In this document: positions 26,112 through 33,841 of the stretch, piece after piece
Layout of the letters: each line of letters starts with the position of its first letter
Position numbering within the stretch: the first letter of the stretch is position 1
Source: Thioalkalivibrio sp. HK1
GTDB lineage: Bacteria > Pseudomonadota > Gammaproteobacteria > HK1
DNA: 33,841 nucleotides
Direction of reading: 5' to 3'
NCBI GenBank assembly: GCA_000583135.1
Contig: JFBG01000060.1
Span: 1 to 33,841, forward strand
Notes under the pieces: model-generated
Seen by the model: only the letters and a program-made list of their open reading frames with translations
Database searches by the model: none
Told to the model about the DNA's origin: nothing
Made by a program: the position numbers and the translations under genes

Positions 26112-27557
26112 ATGTCCGCTTCTTCGATTGAAACCCAAGTTCTGGTGCTCGGCGCCGGCCCGGGCGGCTATACCGCGGCTTTTCGCGCCGCCGATCTCGG
26201 CCTTCGCACGGTGTTGGTCGAGCGCTACCCGACCTTGGGCGGAGTCTGTCTCAATGTGGGTTGCATCCCCTCGAAGGCCTTGCTCCATACCGCGGAAGTG
26301 ATCGACGGTGCCCGCGAACTCGGCGAGCGCGGGGTCGCTTTCGAGTCGATGAGCATCGATCGCGAGCGGCTTTCGAAGTGGAAGGACAAGGTCGTTGCGG
26401 GATTGACCCGGGGTTTGTCGGGGCTGGCGAAACAGCGCAAGGTGCAGGTGGTGCATGGCAACGGGCGCTTCGTCGATCCCCATCGGCTCGTCGTCGAGAG
26501 CGAGCGGGGGAGTGTCGAGATCGCATTCGAGCGCGCGATCATCGCCGCCGGCTCGCGCCCCGCCCTTCTTCCCGGCCTACCCGAAGACGATCCGCGGGTG
26601 ATGGATTCGACCAAGGCCCTCGCCCTTGACGATATCCCCTCGAGGCTGTTGGTGGTCGGCGGCGGCATCATCGGTCTTGAGATGGCCACCGTCTATGCCG
26701 CCCTCGGCTCTTGGGTAAGTGTGGTCGAATGGCAGGACGGGCTCTTGCCCGGCACCGATCGGGATCTGGTCAAGCCTTTGGAGGATCGTTTGCGAAAGCG
26801 ATTGGAGTCGATTCGGCTTGCGACCAAAACCACCGAGGTGGTGGCGGAAAAGGAGGGCATTCGGGTTGCCTTCCAATCATCGAACGAAGCCGCGGCTTCC
26901 GGTGGCGGCGGCGCCGACGAAGCCCTCTTCGATCGGGTGCTGGTTGCGATCGGGCGGCGCCCCAACGGCCATCTGATCGGGGCGCAAGCGGCGGGGGTGA
27001 AGGTCGACGAGCGCGGATTCATCCCCGTCGACGACGGGCAGCGCACCAATATCCCCCATATCCACGCCATCGGCGATATCGCGGGGGAGCCGATGCTGGC
27101 GCACAAGGCGACCCACGAGGGAAAAACGGCGGCGGAGATTTGCGCCGGGCACAAGGTGGGCATGGATGCCCGAGCCATTCCCTCGGTGGCCTATACCGAT
27201 CCCGAGGTCGCATGGACGGGGCTCGGCGAGGGTGAGGCCAAGGCGAAGGGCATCGAGGTGGAAAAGGCGGTATTTCCGTGGGCGGCGAGCGGGCGGGCCT
27301 TGGGGATCGGTCGCAAGGAGGGCTTTACCAAATTGCTTTTCGAACCCGGCGGCGGGCGTTTGCTCGGAGCCGGAATCGTCGGCCCCCACGCCGGAGATCT
27401 GATCGCCCAAGCGACTTTGGCGATCGAGATGGGAGCGGATGCGCAAGATATCGCGCTGACCATCCACCCCCATCCCACCCTATCGGAAACTTTGAATTTC
27501 GCCGCCGAAATCGCCGAAGGGACGATCACGGATCTCTACCTTCCTCGGCGCACCTGA
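26112..27557 (+). CDS. lpd: Dihydrolipoyl dehydrogenase (E3)
   Basis: This is a 481-residue FAD enzyme that reoxidises the lipoyl groups of E2 and reduces NAD. The FAD-binding GAGPGGYTAAFRAADLG starts at residue 14. The redox-active disulfide is Cys46-Cys51 in GGVCLNVGC. A second dinucleotide-binding motif VVGGGIIGLEMATVYAALG is in the middle, HAIGDIAGEPMLAHKA binds FAD, and HPHPTLSE near the end supplies the catalytic His454 and Glu459. There is no N-terminal lipoyl domain. The 223-bp gap from aceF shows nothing recognisable, and the ribosome-binding site before ATG 26112 is weak. As the third gene of the cluster it presumably serves pyruvate dehydrogenase and may be shared with 2-oxoglutarate dehydrogenase. 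Confidence 0.96.
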   Translation: MSASSIETQVLVLGAGPGGYTAAFRAADLGLRTVLVERYPTLGGVCLNVGCIPSKALLHTAEVIDGARELGERGVAFESMSIDRERLSKWKDKVVAGLTRGLSGLAKQRKVQVVHGNGRFVDPHRLVVESERGSVEIAFERAIIAAGSRPALLPGLPEDDPRVMDSTKALALDDIPSRLLVVGGGIIGLEMATVYAALGSWVSVVEWQDGLLPGTDRDLVKPLEDRLRKRLESIRLATKTTEVVAEKEGIRVAFQSSNEAAASGGGGADEALFDRVLVAIGRRPNGHLIGAQAAGVKVDERGFIPVDDGQRTNIPHIHAIGDIAGEPMLAHKATHEGKTAAEICAGHKVGMDARAIPSVAYTDPEVAWTGLGEGEAKAKGIEVEKAVFPWAASGRALGIGRKEGFTKLLFEPGGGRLLGAGIVGPHAGDLIAQATLAIEMGADAQDIALTIHPHPTLSETLNFAAEIAEGTITDLYLPRRT

Positions 27558-27989
27558 TCGACGAAGGCAAGACGAGCCTCTTTTCTTTTCAACCGTCAAA
27601 TCGCTTGCCGCCCGCCGGCAATCGAGGCGCAGGCGAGATATCGGCGCCGATTTCGCCGCCTGTTTGCTTCGATGGAGTTGTCCGCATCGCTCTTGCCGAA
27701 AAAATCCGGTCGCTCGCTCGGAGGCGATCGTCGATGCTTTTTTTCGATAGCGCCGAAGGCCTGCCCGAGATCGGCCAAGCCTTTGCGCCGGAATATAAAG
27801 GAGGGAATTCGAGCGATTATCCGACAATCTCGGATTTATTTTGCTATCATAATGCCTGATATGCCGCCTTCTTTTTTCGATTTTTTTCTTGCCGCCCGGG
27901 GCTCGTCCTTCCTTGGGGATGATGTCCCTTGGGAAGAAACGAAGGATTCACCGTTGCTCGCTTGACAACATCGACAAAGAGTGTCCGAT
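27558..27989 (+). other. Intergenic region upstream of giant gene 3
   Basis: About 430 bp without a supported gene. A weak promoter candidate is CCGACA (27821-27826), an 18-bp spacer and TATCAT (27845-27850). T-rich runs occur at 27869-27890. AAGGAGGG at 27798-27805 looks like a strong ribosome-binding site, but no ATG or GTG follows at a useful distance. The leader shared by giants 1 and 2 is absent here. Confidence 0.4.
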
Positions 27990-30900
27990 ATGAAGATGAC
28001 CATTCGAGGCCTAGGCCTATCGATCGTCGCAGCGTTGGCGATTTTCCAAGCCCCTTCGGTTGCTGCGCAAAAAGCAACGGCCGAATCATGCGCCCCGGTC
28101 ACGACTTATCAACAAGGTCCCGATACCTATCGTAGGATAACGAACAATTGTGGGGAAAATATACAAGTTCTCAAAAGAGTCTCGAATGTCGCCGGCACGT
28201 CATGCGGTGCCCAACAGGCAAGGACACTTACGACCACCAGCCCTCTTAATCAGGAAAATATCACGCACGGGGGGCGGTTTTGCATTCAATATCAAAGTAC
28301 CACCAGTCAAGCGAATTCCTGTCGTGCAGCGTGCGCAGCGCTGGCGGATTGCGGAAACAGTCATGGCGTCGGCGCGGTACCTCTGATCTCCTATGGTGCA
28401 ACCCTTAGCGGCAATGCAGGAAATATCGTTCTGACCCCGGCGTCCGGGACCTTATCGTTCAACGAGGGGAGTTCGGGAACCTTCCAAGTCAAACTCAGCG
28501 CCGCTCCTTCCTGCGATACGACGGTGACGCTATCGAAGACGAACTCAGGCGTGACGATCTCGCCTGCGACCTTGACCTTCACCGCATCTAACTACAATAC
28601 CAATCAAACGGTCACCGTTTCCTCCGCCGACGATAACGATCATCAGGATATCTCCGATACCATCACTTTGAGCGCCTCGGGCGGGCTTACGGCCAGCAAT
28701 GTGACGAAGGCGGTCTCGGTGGATGATCAAGATACCGGGGGCTTCGATACCGGCTCGGCCACGATACAACTGACAGAGGGAGGCAGTAATACGAGGAGTT
28801 TCTCCATCAGACTCGATAGCGCCCCGGATCCGGGTGGATTGGCCAAAATCGGTATAACGAGCTCGGATACGGGAGCGGTGACGGTCTCGCCTTCGGAGTT
28901 GCAATTCTCCAGCTCGACATGGAATATCAACAACTCGGTGCAGGTCAGGTGGGTGGGCGACGAAGACGGCAGCGACGAGTCGGTCACGATCAGCATTTCC
29001 CCCACCAGCGGTTACTCCGGCGTTGCCGCCATAACGAGATCGGTCACGGTGCGAGACAACGACGGTTCGATCACGGTCAGCTCGGCGGCGGTCAACGTCA
29101 CCGAGGGTGCCACCGGGACCTTCACCGTTCAGCTCGGCGCCCCCCCGAGTTCGAGCGCGGTGTTGTCGGTATCGAGCAACGATACCGGGGCGGCGACGGT
29201 CTCTCCGTCCTCTTTGACTTTTTCAATGACCAACTGGAACAGCCCCCAGACGGTGACCGTCACCGGCACGCAAGACAACGACGAGTCGGATGAAAACGTC
29301 ACCATCACGGTCGGGACTACCAGCGGCTACCGGGCTTCGAGCGTGACCAAAGCGGTCTCGGTGACCGATGACGATGCGAGGGTCGAAGTCAGCAGCGCGG
29401 CGGTTAGCATTACCGAGGGCGGCTCCACCGGCACCTTCACCGTGAATCTCTCCTCGGCCCCGAGTTCGAATGTGACGGTCTCGGTTTTGAGCGGCGATAC
29501 GGGAGCGGTGACGGTCTCGCCGTCCTCGATCAACTTCACCACCACGGACTTCGATGCGGAGACGGTAACCGTTACCGCGGTGGCGGATAGCGACGGCACC
29601 GACGAATCGGTGACCATCACCTTGGATGCCACCGGCACCATCCCGAGCGTTACGAAAACCATTACGGTGCAAGACGACGACGGGGGGATCACGGCCAGTG
29701 CGGCGGCGGTCTCCATCACCGAAGGCGGCTCTGCGGGCACCTTCACCGTCACCTTGGATGCCCCCCCGAAATCGGGATCGAGCCACAACACCACGGTGTC
29801 GGTGACGAGCGGCGATACCGGGGCGGTGACTGTCTCTCCCGCCTCGTTGACTTTTTCCAGTACCAACTCGACCAGCCCCCAGACGGTGACCGTCACCCCG
29901 GTGAGCGACGCCGACGGATTGGATGAATCGCCCACCATCACCCTTGCCGCCAGTGGCGGCGGCTACCGGGCTTCGAACGAGACGAAGACGATCACCGTGG
30001 CGGACGACGATCGAGGTATCGAGGTGAGTTCGACGGCGGTTTCGATCACCGAAGGCGGTACGACGGGCACCTTCACCGTCGAACTCGAAACCGCTCCGGC
30101 GGCGGGTGCCGATGCCACTTTCTCGGTGACGAGCGGGGATGCGGGGGCGGTGACGGTTTCGCCTGCGACCTTGACCTTCACCGCCTCGAATTACGATACG
30201 GCGCAGACGGTGACGCTCACTTCGGTGGAAGATGCAGATGGATTGGACGAGACGGTTACCATCACCGTCAGCGACACCGCGAACTACGATGCGGACGATG
30301 CCACGAAGAGTGTGAGCATCGTGGACGACGACCGGAGCATCGTTGCGAGCGCCGCTCCCACCCTCACCGAAGGGGGCTCGACGGGCACCTTCACCGTCGA
30401 GCTCGAAACCCCTCCGGCGCAGGGCACCAGTGTCACGGTGTCGGTGACCAGCGGGGATACGGGGGCGGCGACGGTTGCGCCGGCGACCATGACCTTCACC
30501 GCCTCGGACTACGATACGGCGCAAACGGTAACCGTCACCCCGGTGATCGACGACGATGCCGTGGACGAGAGCGTGACCGTCACCTTGTCCGCCGGGAGCG
30601 GCTACGATACGGATGACAAGACGGTCTCGGTTCCCGTGACCGACAAGGATGAGGCGGAGTTCACCCTCGACGACGCCACGAACTTGAACGTGGTCGAAGA
30701 AGACGCCACGGGAGTTTCGTTCAAAGTGCGTCTGGCGACGAGACCCTCGTCGAATATGACGGTATCGATCACCGCCACGAATTCCGATATCGTCATCGAT
30801 ACCGACCCGAGTGTGACGGGCAGCCAGACCTCGATGTCCTTCGCCCAATTCGGCCAAACCAACGCTTGGAATCAATACCGGACGGTGACCCTCACCGCCA

Positions 30901-33365
30901 CCGGTGATGCCGATACGGACAGCGAACACTCCTTCATCACCATCACCGGCGCCGGCTCCGATTACGATGGCTTGGAAAAGATCTTCCGGGTATCCATCGA
31001 AGATGACGATATCCCTCCGGGCGATATCGTGATAGCCCCGCCGGGGACGACGCTGACGATAGAAGAAGGGCAAAGTAAGAATCTCGATATCACCCTCAGC
31101 GCCCCTCCGGTCTTCGATGTGACGGTCGATCTGTCGAATACCAATACCGGGGTGGTCCTGTCCCCGACATCCTTGACCTTCACCGTTTCGAACTATTCGA
31201 GGGCGCAGACGGTTGCGATCGCCCCGGCCCAGGACGACGATGCGATCGATGAAACCGACACCATCACCCTATCCGCCACCGGGGGGCTCGTCGCCGCCGA
31301 TCAGACCTTGTCGGTCAGCGTGACCGATGACGAGACGGCGGGTTTCGAACTCAACACCGATACCCTGACCTTGATCGAGGGCAAACAAACCTACTTCTTG
31401 GCGCGCTTGACTTCGAGACCCTCGGCGGATGTGACGGTGACGGTCACGCCGGTCGACCCCATCTCCATCGATACCGATGCGAACACGGACGGGATCCAAA
31501 ATACCCTGACCTTCGGCCAGACCGATCAGGCGAATGCTTGGAATCGCTATCAAAGGGTGGTGGTGGTGGCCAATCGGGACGACGACGAGGATGACGAAAC
31601 CTTCAATATCGCGCTGAGCTCAGCGGGCGGGGATTACCAAGGCAAGACGGGCAGCATCGCCGTTGAAGTCGCCGATGTTCCGCCCGGGGATATCGTACTG
31701 CTCCCGGCGGGCTCGGTGAGCATCCACGAGGGCGGATCGAGGCGGCAGATCGATATCAGCCTTTCGAACGCCCCCAATGCTCAAGTGACGGTCTCGCTAT
31801 CGAATACGAATCCGGATGTGAGGCTGGACCGGGATTCGCTGACCTTCACCCCCTCGAACTATTCCCAAGCGCAAGCGCTCACCATCTACGCCATCGATGA
31901 CGGCGACGGGGTGAACGATACCGACACCATCATCCTCTCGGCGGCGGGAGGACTCTTTGCCCTTCCGACGACGATGGAAGTCACGATCATCGACGACGAA
32001 GCGCCGCCACCTCCGGGGCCTCCGCCTTCCAGTTATGAAGGGGGTCTGACCATCAGCCCCTCGGAGCCCTACGCCATCGTCGAGGGCGGGCGGATCACCT
32101 TGACCCTCAGCCTCGATTCCCAGCCCCCGGAGGATGTGACGGTCACCATGTCGAAGACGATTCCCGACCTGAGCATCGTCCCGAGTACCTTGACCTTCAC
32201 CCCTACCAATTGGGATGCCGAGGTCGAGGTCGATATCATCGCCTCGGAGGACGAGCGCGCGGTGGACAGCACGGACAATATCGTCTTTTCCATCCCCGGT
32301 CGAACCCTGTACACCCTTGCCCTTTCGATCGAGGATAACGATGCCCGACTCATCCCCCTTCCTGCGGGGGGTATCGAAACCCCGGAGGGCGGGACCGGGA
32401 CCTTCCGCCTCAAACTCTCCCGGATGCCGCCGCATAATGTCCATGTCGATCTTTCGAGCCGGAACGATTTCGTTTCCGTCGATCCGACCTCTTTGACCTT
32501 CACCCGCTCGAATTGGGATTCGGAGATGGAGGTGAAGGTGCGCGGCAAGGAGGATTTGGATTCCTTCGACGATTACGATGCGGTTCTCATCGATGCCACC
32601 GGCGGGACCATCCACTTCGCATCGATGGATGTATCGATCATCGACAACGACGAAGTGCCCGAGGAGAGTCCGAACTGGGAGGTCAAATCCAAGGCCTTGG
32701 CGATTCCCTCGAACAGCGCCCAAGACAGCGCCACCGTCAGGGTGAGGTGCGATCAGGAAACCCCGTGCAAGATATACCTCGATTGCTCGACCCAGGCCGG
32801 GGAGGTTTTGCAGGGTTACTTGCCGGCGATACCGGCGAGGGCGACCTCGACCTTGGTGCCCGGATATATCCAGCGTCATATCGGATCGCCGGGCTCGTGG
32901 GAGGGGCGGCTGGGATGCTCCTTGAGGAGCCAGGACAATATCGGTTCCCAAGTTTGGACGCGTTCGGGAGACGGGGTGCTGGTCAACAACAGCGAGGTGA
33001 TTCGAAGTGTGATGGAAGGCGAATACTATCGGGCGGATATCGAATCGATTCCCTCGCCCGACGCATTCGATCTATCGAATATCCGGATTCGCTGCGAGCC
33101 GCAGACCGAGGATTGCACCGAGACCGTTTTCGTATGCTACACCGATGAGGGCCGAAGATACGAAGCGCAGATGGGGGCGATCGCTCGGGGCGTCACGCGG
33201 CATTTACAGGCCGAAGAGCTGGCCAATCTGTTGAGTCATCGATGGCCCGGCATCGGCCTGTCCTGCGAGGTGCGCTCCAAGGGTCGATTCACCGCCCAAA
33301 TCCTGACCCGCACCGGAGGCGGCGGAGCGCTGGTCAACAACAGCGCGACGGGGGCGATGAGATAG
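27990..33365 (+). CDS. Giant secreted protein 3: N-terminal Cys-rich domain, about 13 Calx-beta-like repeats, C-terminal VNNSA module
   Basis: This 1791-residue protein of unknown function is a paralogue of giants 1 and 2. AAAGAG at 27976-27981 with 8-nt spacing supports ATG 27990; a GTG at 27981 is less likely. A short classical signal peptide ends with VAA near residue 26, leaving an N-terminal Gln. The Cys-rich domain (about residues 34-130; TNNCGENIQV, GRFCIQYQS) matches giant 1. Thirteen repeats follow. Units 8 and 10 are long, with an insert containing TNAWNQY or ANAWNRY, and each is followed by a unit beginning PPGDIV. A proline-rich linker APPPPGPPPSS (near 32001-32033) separates units 11 and 12. 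The C-terminal module covers residues 1563-1791. A strong terminator lies downstream. Confidence 0.88.
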   Translation: MKMTIRGLGLSIVAALAIFQAPSVAAQKATAESCAPVTTYQQGPDTYRRITNNCGENIQVLKRVSNVAGTSCGAQQARTLTTTSPLNQENITHGGRFCIQYQSTTSQANSCRAACAALADCGNSHGVGAVPLISYGATLSGNAGNIVLTPASGTLSFNEGSSGTFQVKLSAAPSCDTTVTLSKTNSGVTISPATLTFTASNYNTNQTVTVSSADDNDHQDISDTITLSASGGLTASNVTKAVSVDDQDTGGFDTGSATIQLTEGGSNTRSFSIRLDSAPDPGGLAKIGITSSDTGAVTVSPSELQFSSSTWNINNSVQVRWVGDEDGSDESVTISISPTSGYSGVAAITRSVTVRDNDGSITVSSAAVNVTEGATGTFTVQLGAPPSSSAVLSVSSNDTGAATVSPSSLTFSMTNWNSPQTVTVTGTQDNDESDENVTITVGTTSGYRASSVTKAVSVTDDDARVEVSSAAVSITEGGSTGTFTVNLSSAPSSNVTVSVLSGDTGAVTVSPSSINFTTTDFDAETVTVTAVADSDGTDESVTITLDATGTIPSVTKTITVQDDDGGITASAAAVSITEGGSAGTFTVTLDAPPKSGSSHNTTVSVTSGDTGAVTVSPASLTFSSTNSTSPQTVTVTPVSDADGLDESPTITLAASGGGYRASNETKTITVADDDRGIEVSSTAVSITEGGTTGTFTVELETAPAAGADATFSVTSGDAGAVTVSPATLTFTASNYDTAQTVTLTSVEDADGLDETVTITVSDTANYDADDATKSVSIVDDDRSIVASAAPTLTEGGSTGTFTVELETPPAQGTSVTVSVTSGDTGAATVAPATMTFTASDYDTAQTVTVTPVIDDDAVDESVTVTLSAGSGYDTDDKTVSVPVTDKDEAEFTLDDATNLNVVEEDATGVSFKVRLATRPSSNMTVSITATNSDIVIDTDPSVTGSQTSMSFAQFGQTNAWNQYRTVTLTATGDADTDSEHSFITITGAGSDYDGLEKIFRVSIEDDDIPPGDIVIAPPGTTLTIEEGQSKNLDITLSAPPVFDVTVDLSNTNTGVVLSPTSLTFTVSNYSRAQTVAIAPAQDDDAIDETDTITLSATGGLVAADQTLSVSVTDDETAGFELNTDTLTLIEGKQTYFLARLTSRPSADVTVTVTPVDPISIDTDANTDGIQNTLTFGQTDQANAWNRYQRVVVVANRDDDEDDETFNIALSSAGGDYQGKTGSIAVEVADVPPGDIVLLPAGSVSIHEGGSRRQIDISLSNAPNAQVTVSLSNTNPDVRLDRDSLTFTPSNYSQAQALTIYAIDDGDGVNDTDTIILSAAGGLFALPTTMEVTIIDDEAPPPPGPPPSSYEGGLTISPSEPYAIVEGGRITLTLSLDSQPPEDVTVTMSKTIPDLSIVPSTLTFTPTNWDAEVEVDIIASEDERAVDSTDNIVFSIPGRTLYTLALSIEDNDARLIPLPAGGIETPEGGTGTFRLKLSRMPPHNVHVDLSSRNDFVSVDPTSLTFTRSNWDSEMEVKVRGKEDLDSFDDYDAVLIDATGGTIHFASMDVSIIDNDEVPEESPNWEVKSKALAIPSNSAQDSATVRVRCDQETPCKIYLDCSTQAGEVLQGYLPAIPARATSTLVPGYIQRHIGSPGSWEGRLGCSLRSQDNIGSQVWTRSGDGVLVNNSEVIRSVMEGEYYRADIESIPSPDAFDLSNIRIRCEPQTEDCTETVFVCYTDEGRRYEAQMGAIARGVTRHLQAEELANLLSHRWPGIGLSCEVRSKGRFTAQILTRTGGGGALVNNSATGAMR
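28420..32675 (+). repeat. Array of 13 Calx-beta-like repeat units in giant protein 3
   Basis: Units share ITEGGSTGTFTVxL, SGDTGAVTVSPxSLTF and acidic junctions such as DDDG, DDDR, DDDA and DNDG. Units 3-7 are the most alike; units 8-11 form two long-short pairs, and units 12-13 are the most diverged. The pattern suggests growth from several ancestral unit types rather than from one. Confidence 0.82.
32676..33362 (+). other. C-terminal duplicated Cys module (VNNSA module) of giant protein 3
   Basis: Half A contains VRCDQETPCKIYLDC, GRLGCSLRSQD and RSGDGVLVNNSE. Half B contains IRCEPQTEDC, FVCYTDEG, GLSCEVRSKGRF and RTGGGGALVNNSA. Spacing of the cysteines and the linker IESIPSPDAFDLSNIRI match the other giant proteins and the 606-residue protein. 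Confidence 0.8.
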
Positions 33366-33472
33366 AAGGGCTGAGATGGAACGAGGGCCGCGAAAGGAGC
33401 GACGTGCCTTTATCTCTCTTCGCCGGTCCTTGTTCTATCGACGCTCTCTTCGAAAAAAAACGGATTGATCCA

Positions 33473-33526
33473 AGCCGGGACGGGGGGACGATAAAAGCTC
33501 CCTCGTACCCGGCTATTTTATTTTTT
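33473..33526 (+). terminator. Intrinsic terminator of giant gene 3
   Basis: AGCCGGG (33473-33479) pairs with CCCGGCT (33508-33514), and the arms continue inward (ACGGGGGGA against TCCCTCGT) with one bulge. ATTTTATTTTTT (33515-33526) follows directly. This is the clearest Rho-independent terminator in the window, about 107 nt past the stop codon. Confidence 0.85.
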
Positions 33527-33609
33527 CCCTCGCCGCTTTGACGAGCGCACCGGCCAAAAAACGGCGTGACGGTAGAGTAAGGGGGGTAGATCGGGTCCGA
33601 GGAAAAGGA

Positions 33610-33615
33610 TAGAAT
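33610..33615 (+). promoter_or_regulatory. Possible -10 element before the right-edge gene
   Basis: TAGAAT matches TATAAT at five of six positions and lies 54 bp before the ATG at 33669, after a strong terminator, so a new promoter is expected here. The -35 region is poor. Confidence 0.3.
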
Positions 33616-33668
33616 GTGTATGGTAGGAGATGTTCAGGCGATCACCCATAAATCCAGGAGATAGCGAG

Positions 33669-33841
33669 ATGAGCGAGGGTCGACAAACCGATCGGCTAGA
33701 AGTGAGAATTTCCGAGATGATGACCGTGATTCTTCAGGATAACGCGAAGGATCGGGAAAAGTTCCAGCAGGAAATGCATGCCGGTTTCGAGAAGATGTGG
33801 GAAAAAATGTGGGAGAAAATGCAGGCCGAAACCGAAAAGAT
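33669..33841 (+). CDS. Unknown coiled-coil-like protein, N-terminal fragment
   Basis: Fifty-seven codons are visible before the window ends. AGGAG at 33656-33660 with 8-nt spacing supports ATG 33669. The peptide (MSEGRQTDRLEVRISEMM...) is highly charged and helical in character, with a short repeat KMWEKMWEKM near residues 42-51 built on 12-bp DNA repeats. There is no signal peptide. It looks like the start of a coiled-coil protein; no family can be named. It is a separate transcription unit because a terminator precedes it. Confidence 0.6.
   Translation, partial: MSEGRQTDRLEVRISEMMTVILQDNAKDREKFQQEMHAGFEKMWEKMWEKMQAETEK

Noticed and set aside
27672..27965. 97-codon open frame before giant gene 3
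   Set aside because: It has no ribosome-binding site or domain and spans promoter-like and T-rich sequence.
29223..31073. Long minus-strand open frame opposite giant gene 3
   Set aside because: Its product is an Arg/Gly/His-rich mirror of the repeat units with no domain or plausible signal; the plus-strand gene fully explains the region.

Overview
The window carries a proteobacterial chromosome segment of fairly high GC (judged by eye). A gammaproteobacterial or closely related origin fits best: the pyruvate dehydrogenase E1 is the single-chain AceE type encoded as aceE-aceF-lpd, AlgH/YqgE lies beside a likely RuvX start, and the AspRS is the bacterial type. I cannot name the genus. CGAT- and GATC-containing words (ATCGAT, CGATCG, TTCGA) look strikingly frequent throughout.

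Layout. At the left edge, on the minus strand, are a likely start of ruvX and the complete algH/yqgE. From 1100 a plus-strand ferric-iron ABC transporter locus begins: a periplasmic binding protein and a fused permease, preceded by a good Fur-box match at 994-1012. The ATPase gene (6161-7291) is separated from them by a gene for a 606-residue secreted protein of unknown function (4162-5982). Next come three very large secreted repeat proteins (7600-13875, 16551-20795, 27990-33365). Housekeeping genes lie between them: aspS on the minus strand between the first and second, and aceE-aceF-lpd between the second and third. The start of a coiled-coil-like gene runs off the right edge after a strong intrinsic terminator.

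The part most worth attention is the protein family. The three giant proteins (2091, 1414 and 1791 residues) have Sec-type signal peptides, arrays of about 15, 10 and 13 Calx-beta-like repeats of roughly 100 residues with acidic DDDG junctions, and the same C-terminal module of about 230 residues. That module is itself a duplication of two roughly 100-residue halves with conserved cysteines, each usually ending in a version of RTGxGGALVNNSA or RSGDGVLVNNSA. The 606-residue protein inside the iron locus has no Calx-beta-like repeats and consists of two copies of this module after a signal peptide. I do not recognise the module as a named family. Giants 1 and 3 also share an N-terminal Cys-rich domain, and giants 1 and 2 share a 5' leader just before the start codon.

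Variation. The 606-residue gene has three perfect copies of an 11-bp repeat just after its start codon, ahead of the signal peptide, so copy-number change would switch the reading frame. The first giant gene shows higher-order duplication of its repeat units at the DNA level. Together these suggest a surface or periplasmic protein family with capacity for phase and length variation, one member being linked to iron uptake. Function, localisation and secretion route are inference; no dedicated secretion system is encoded in this window.
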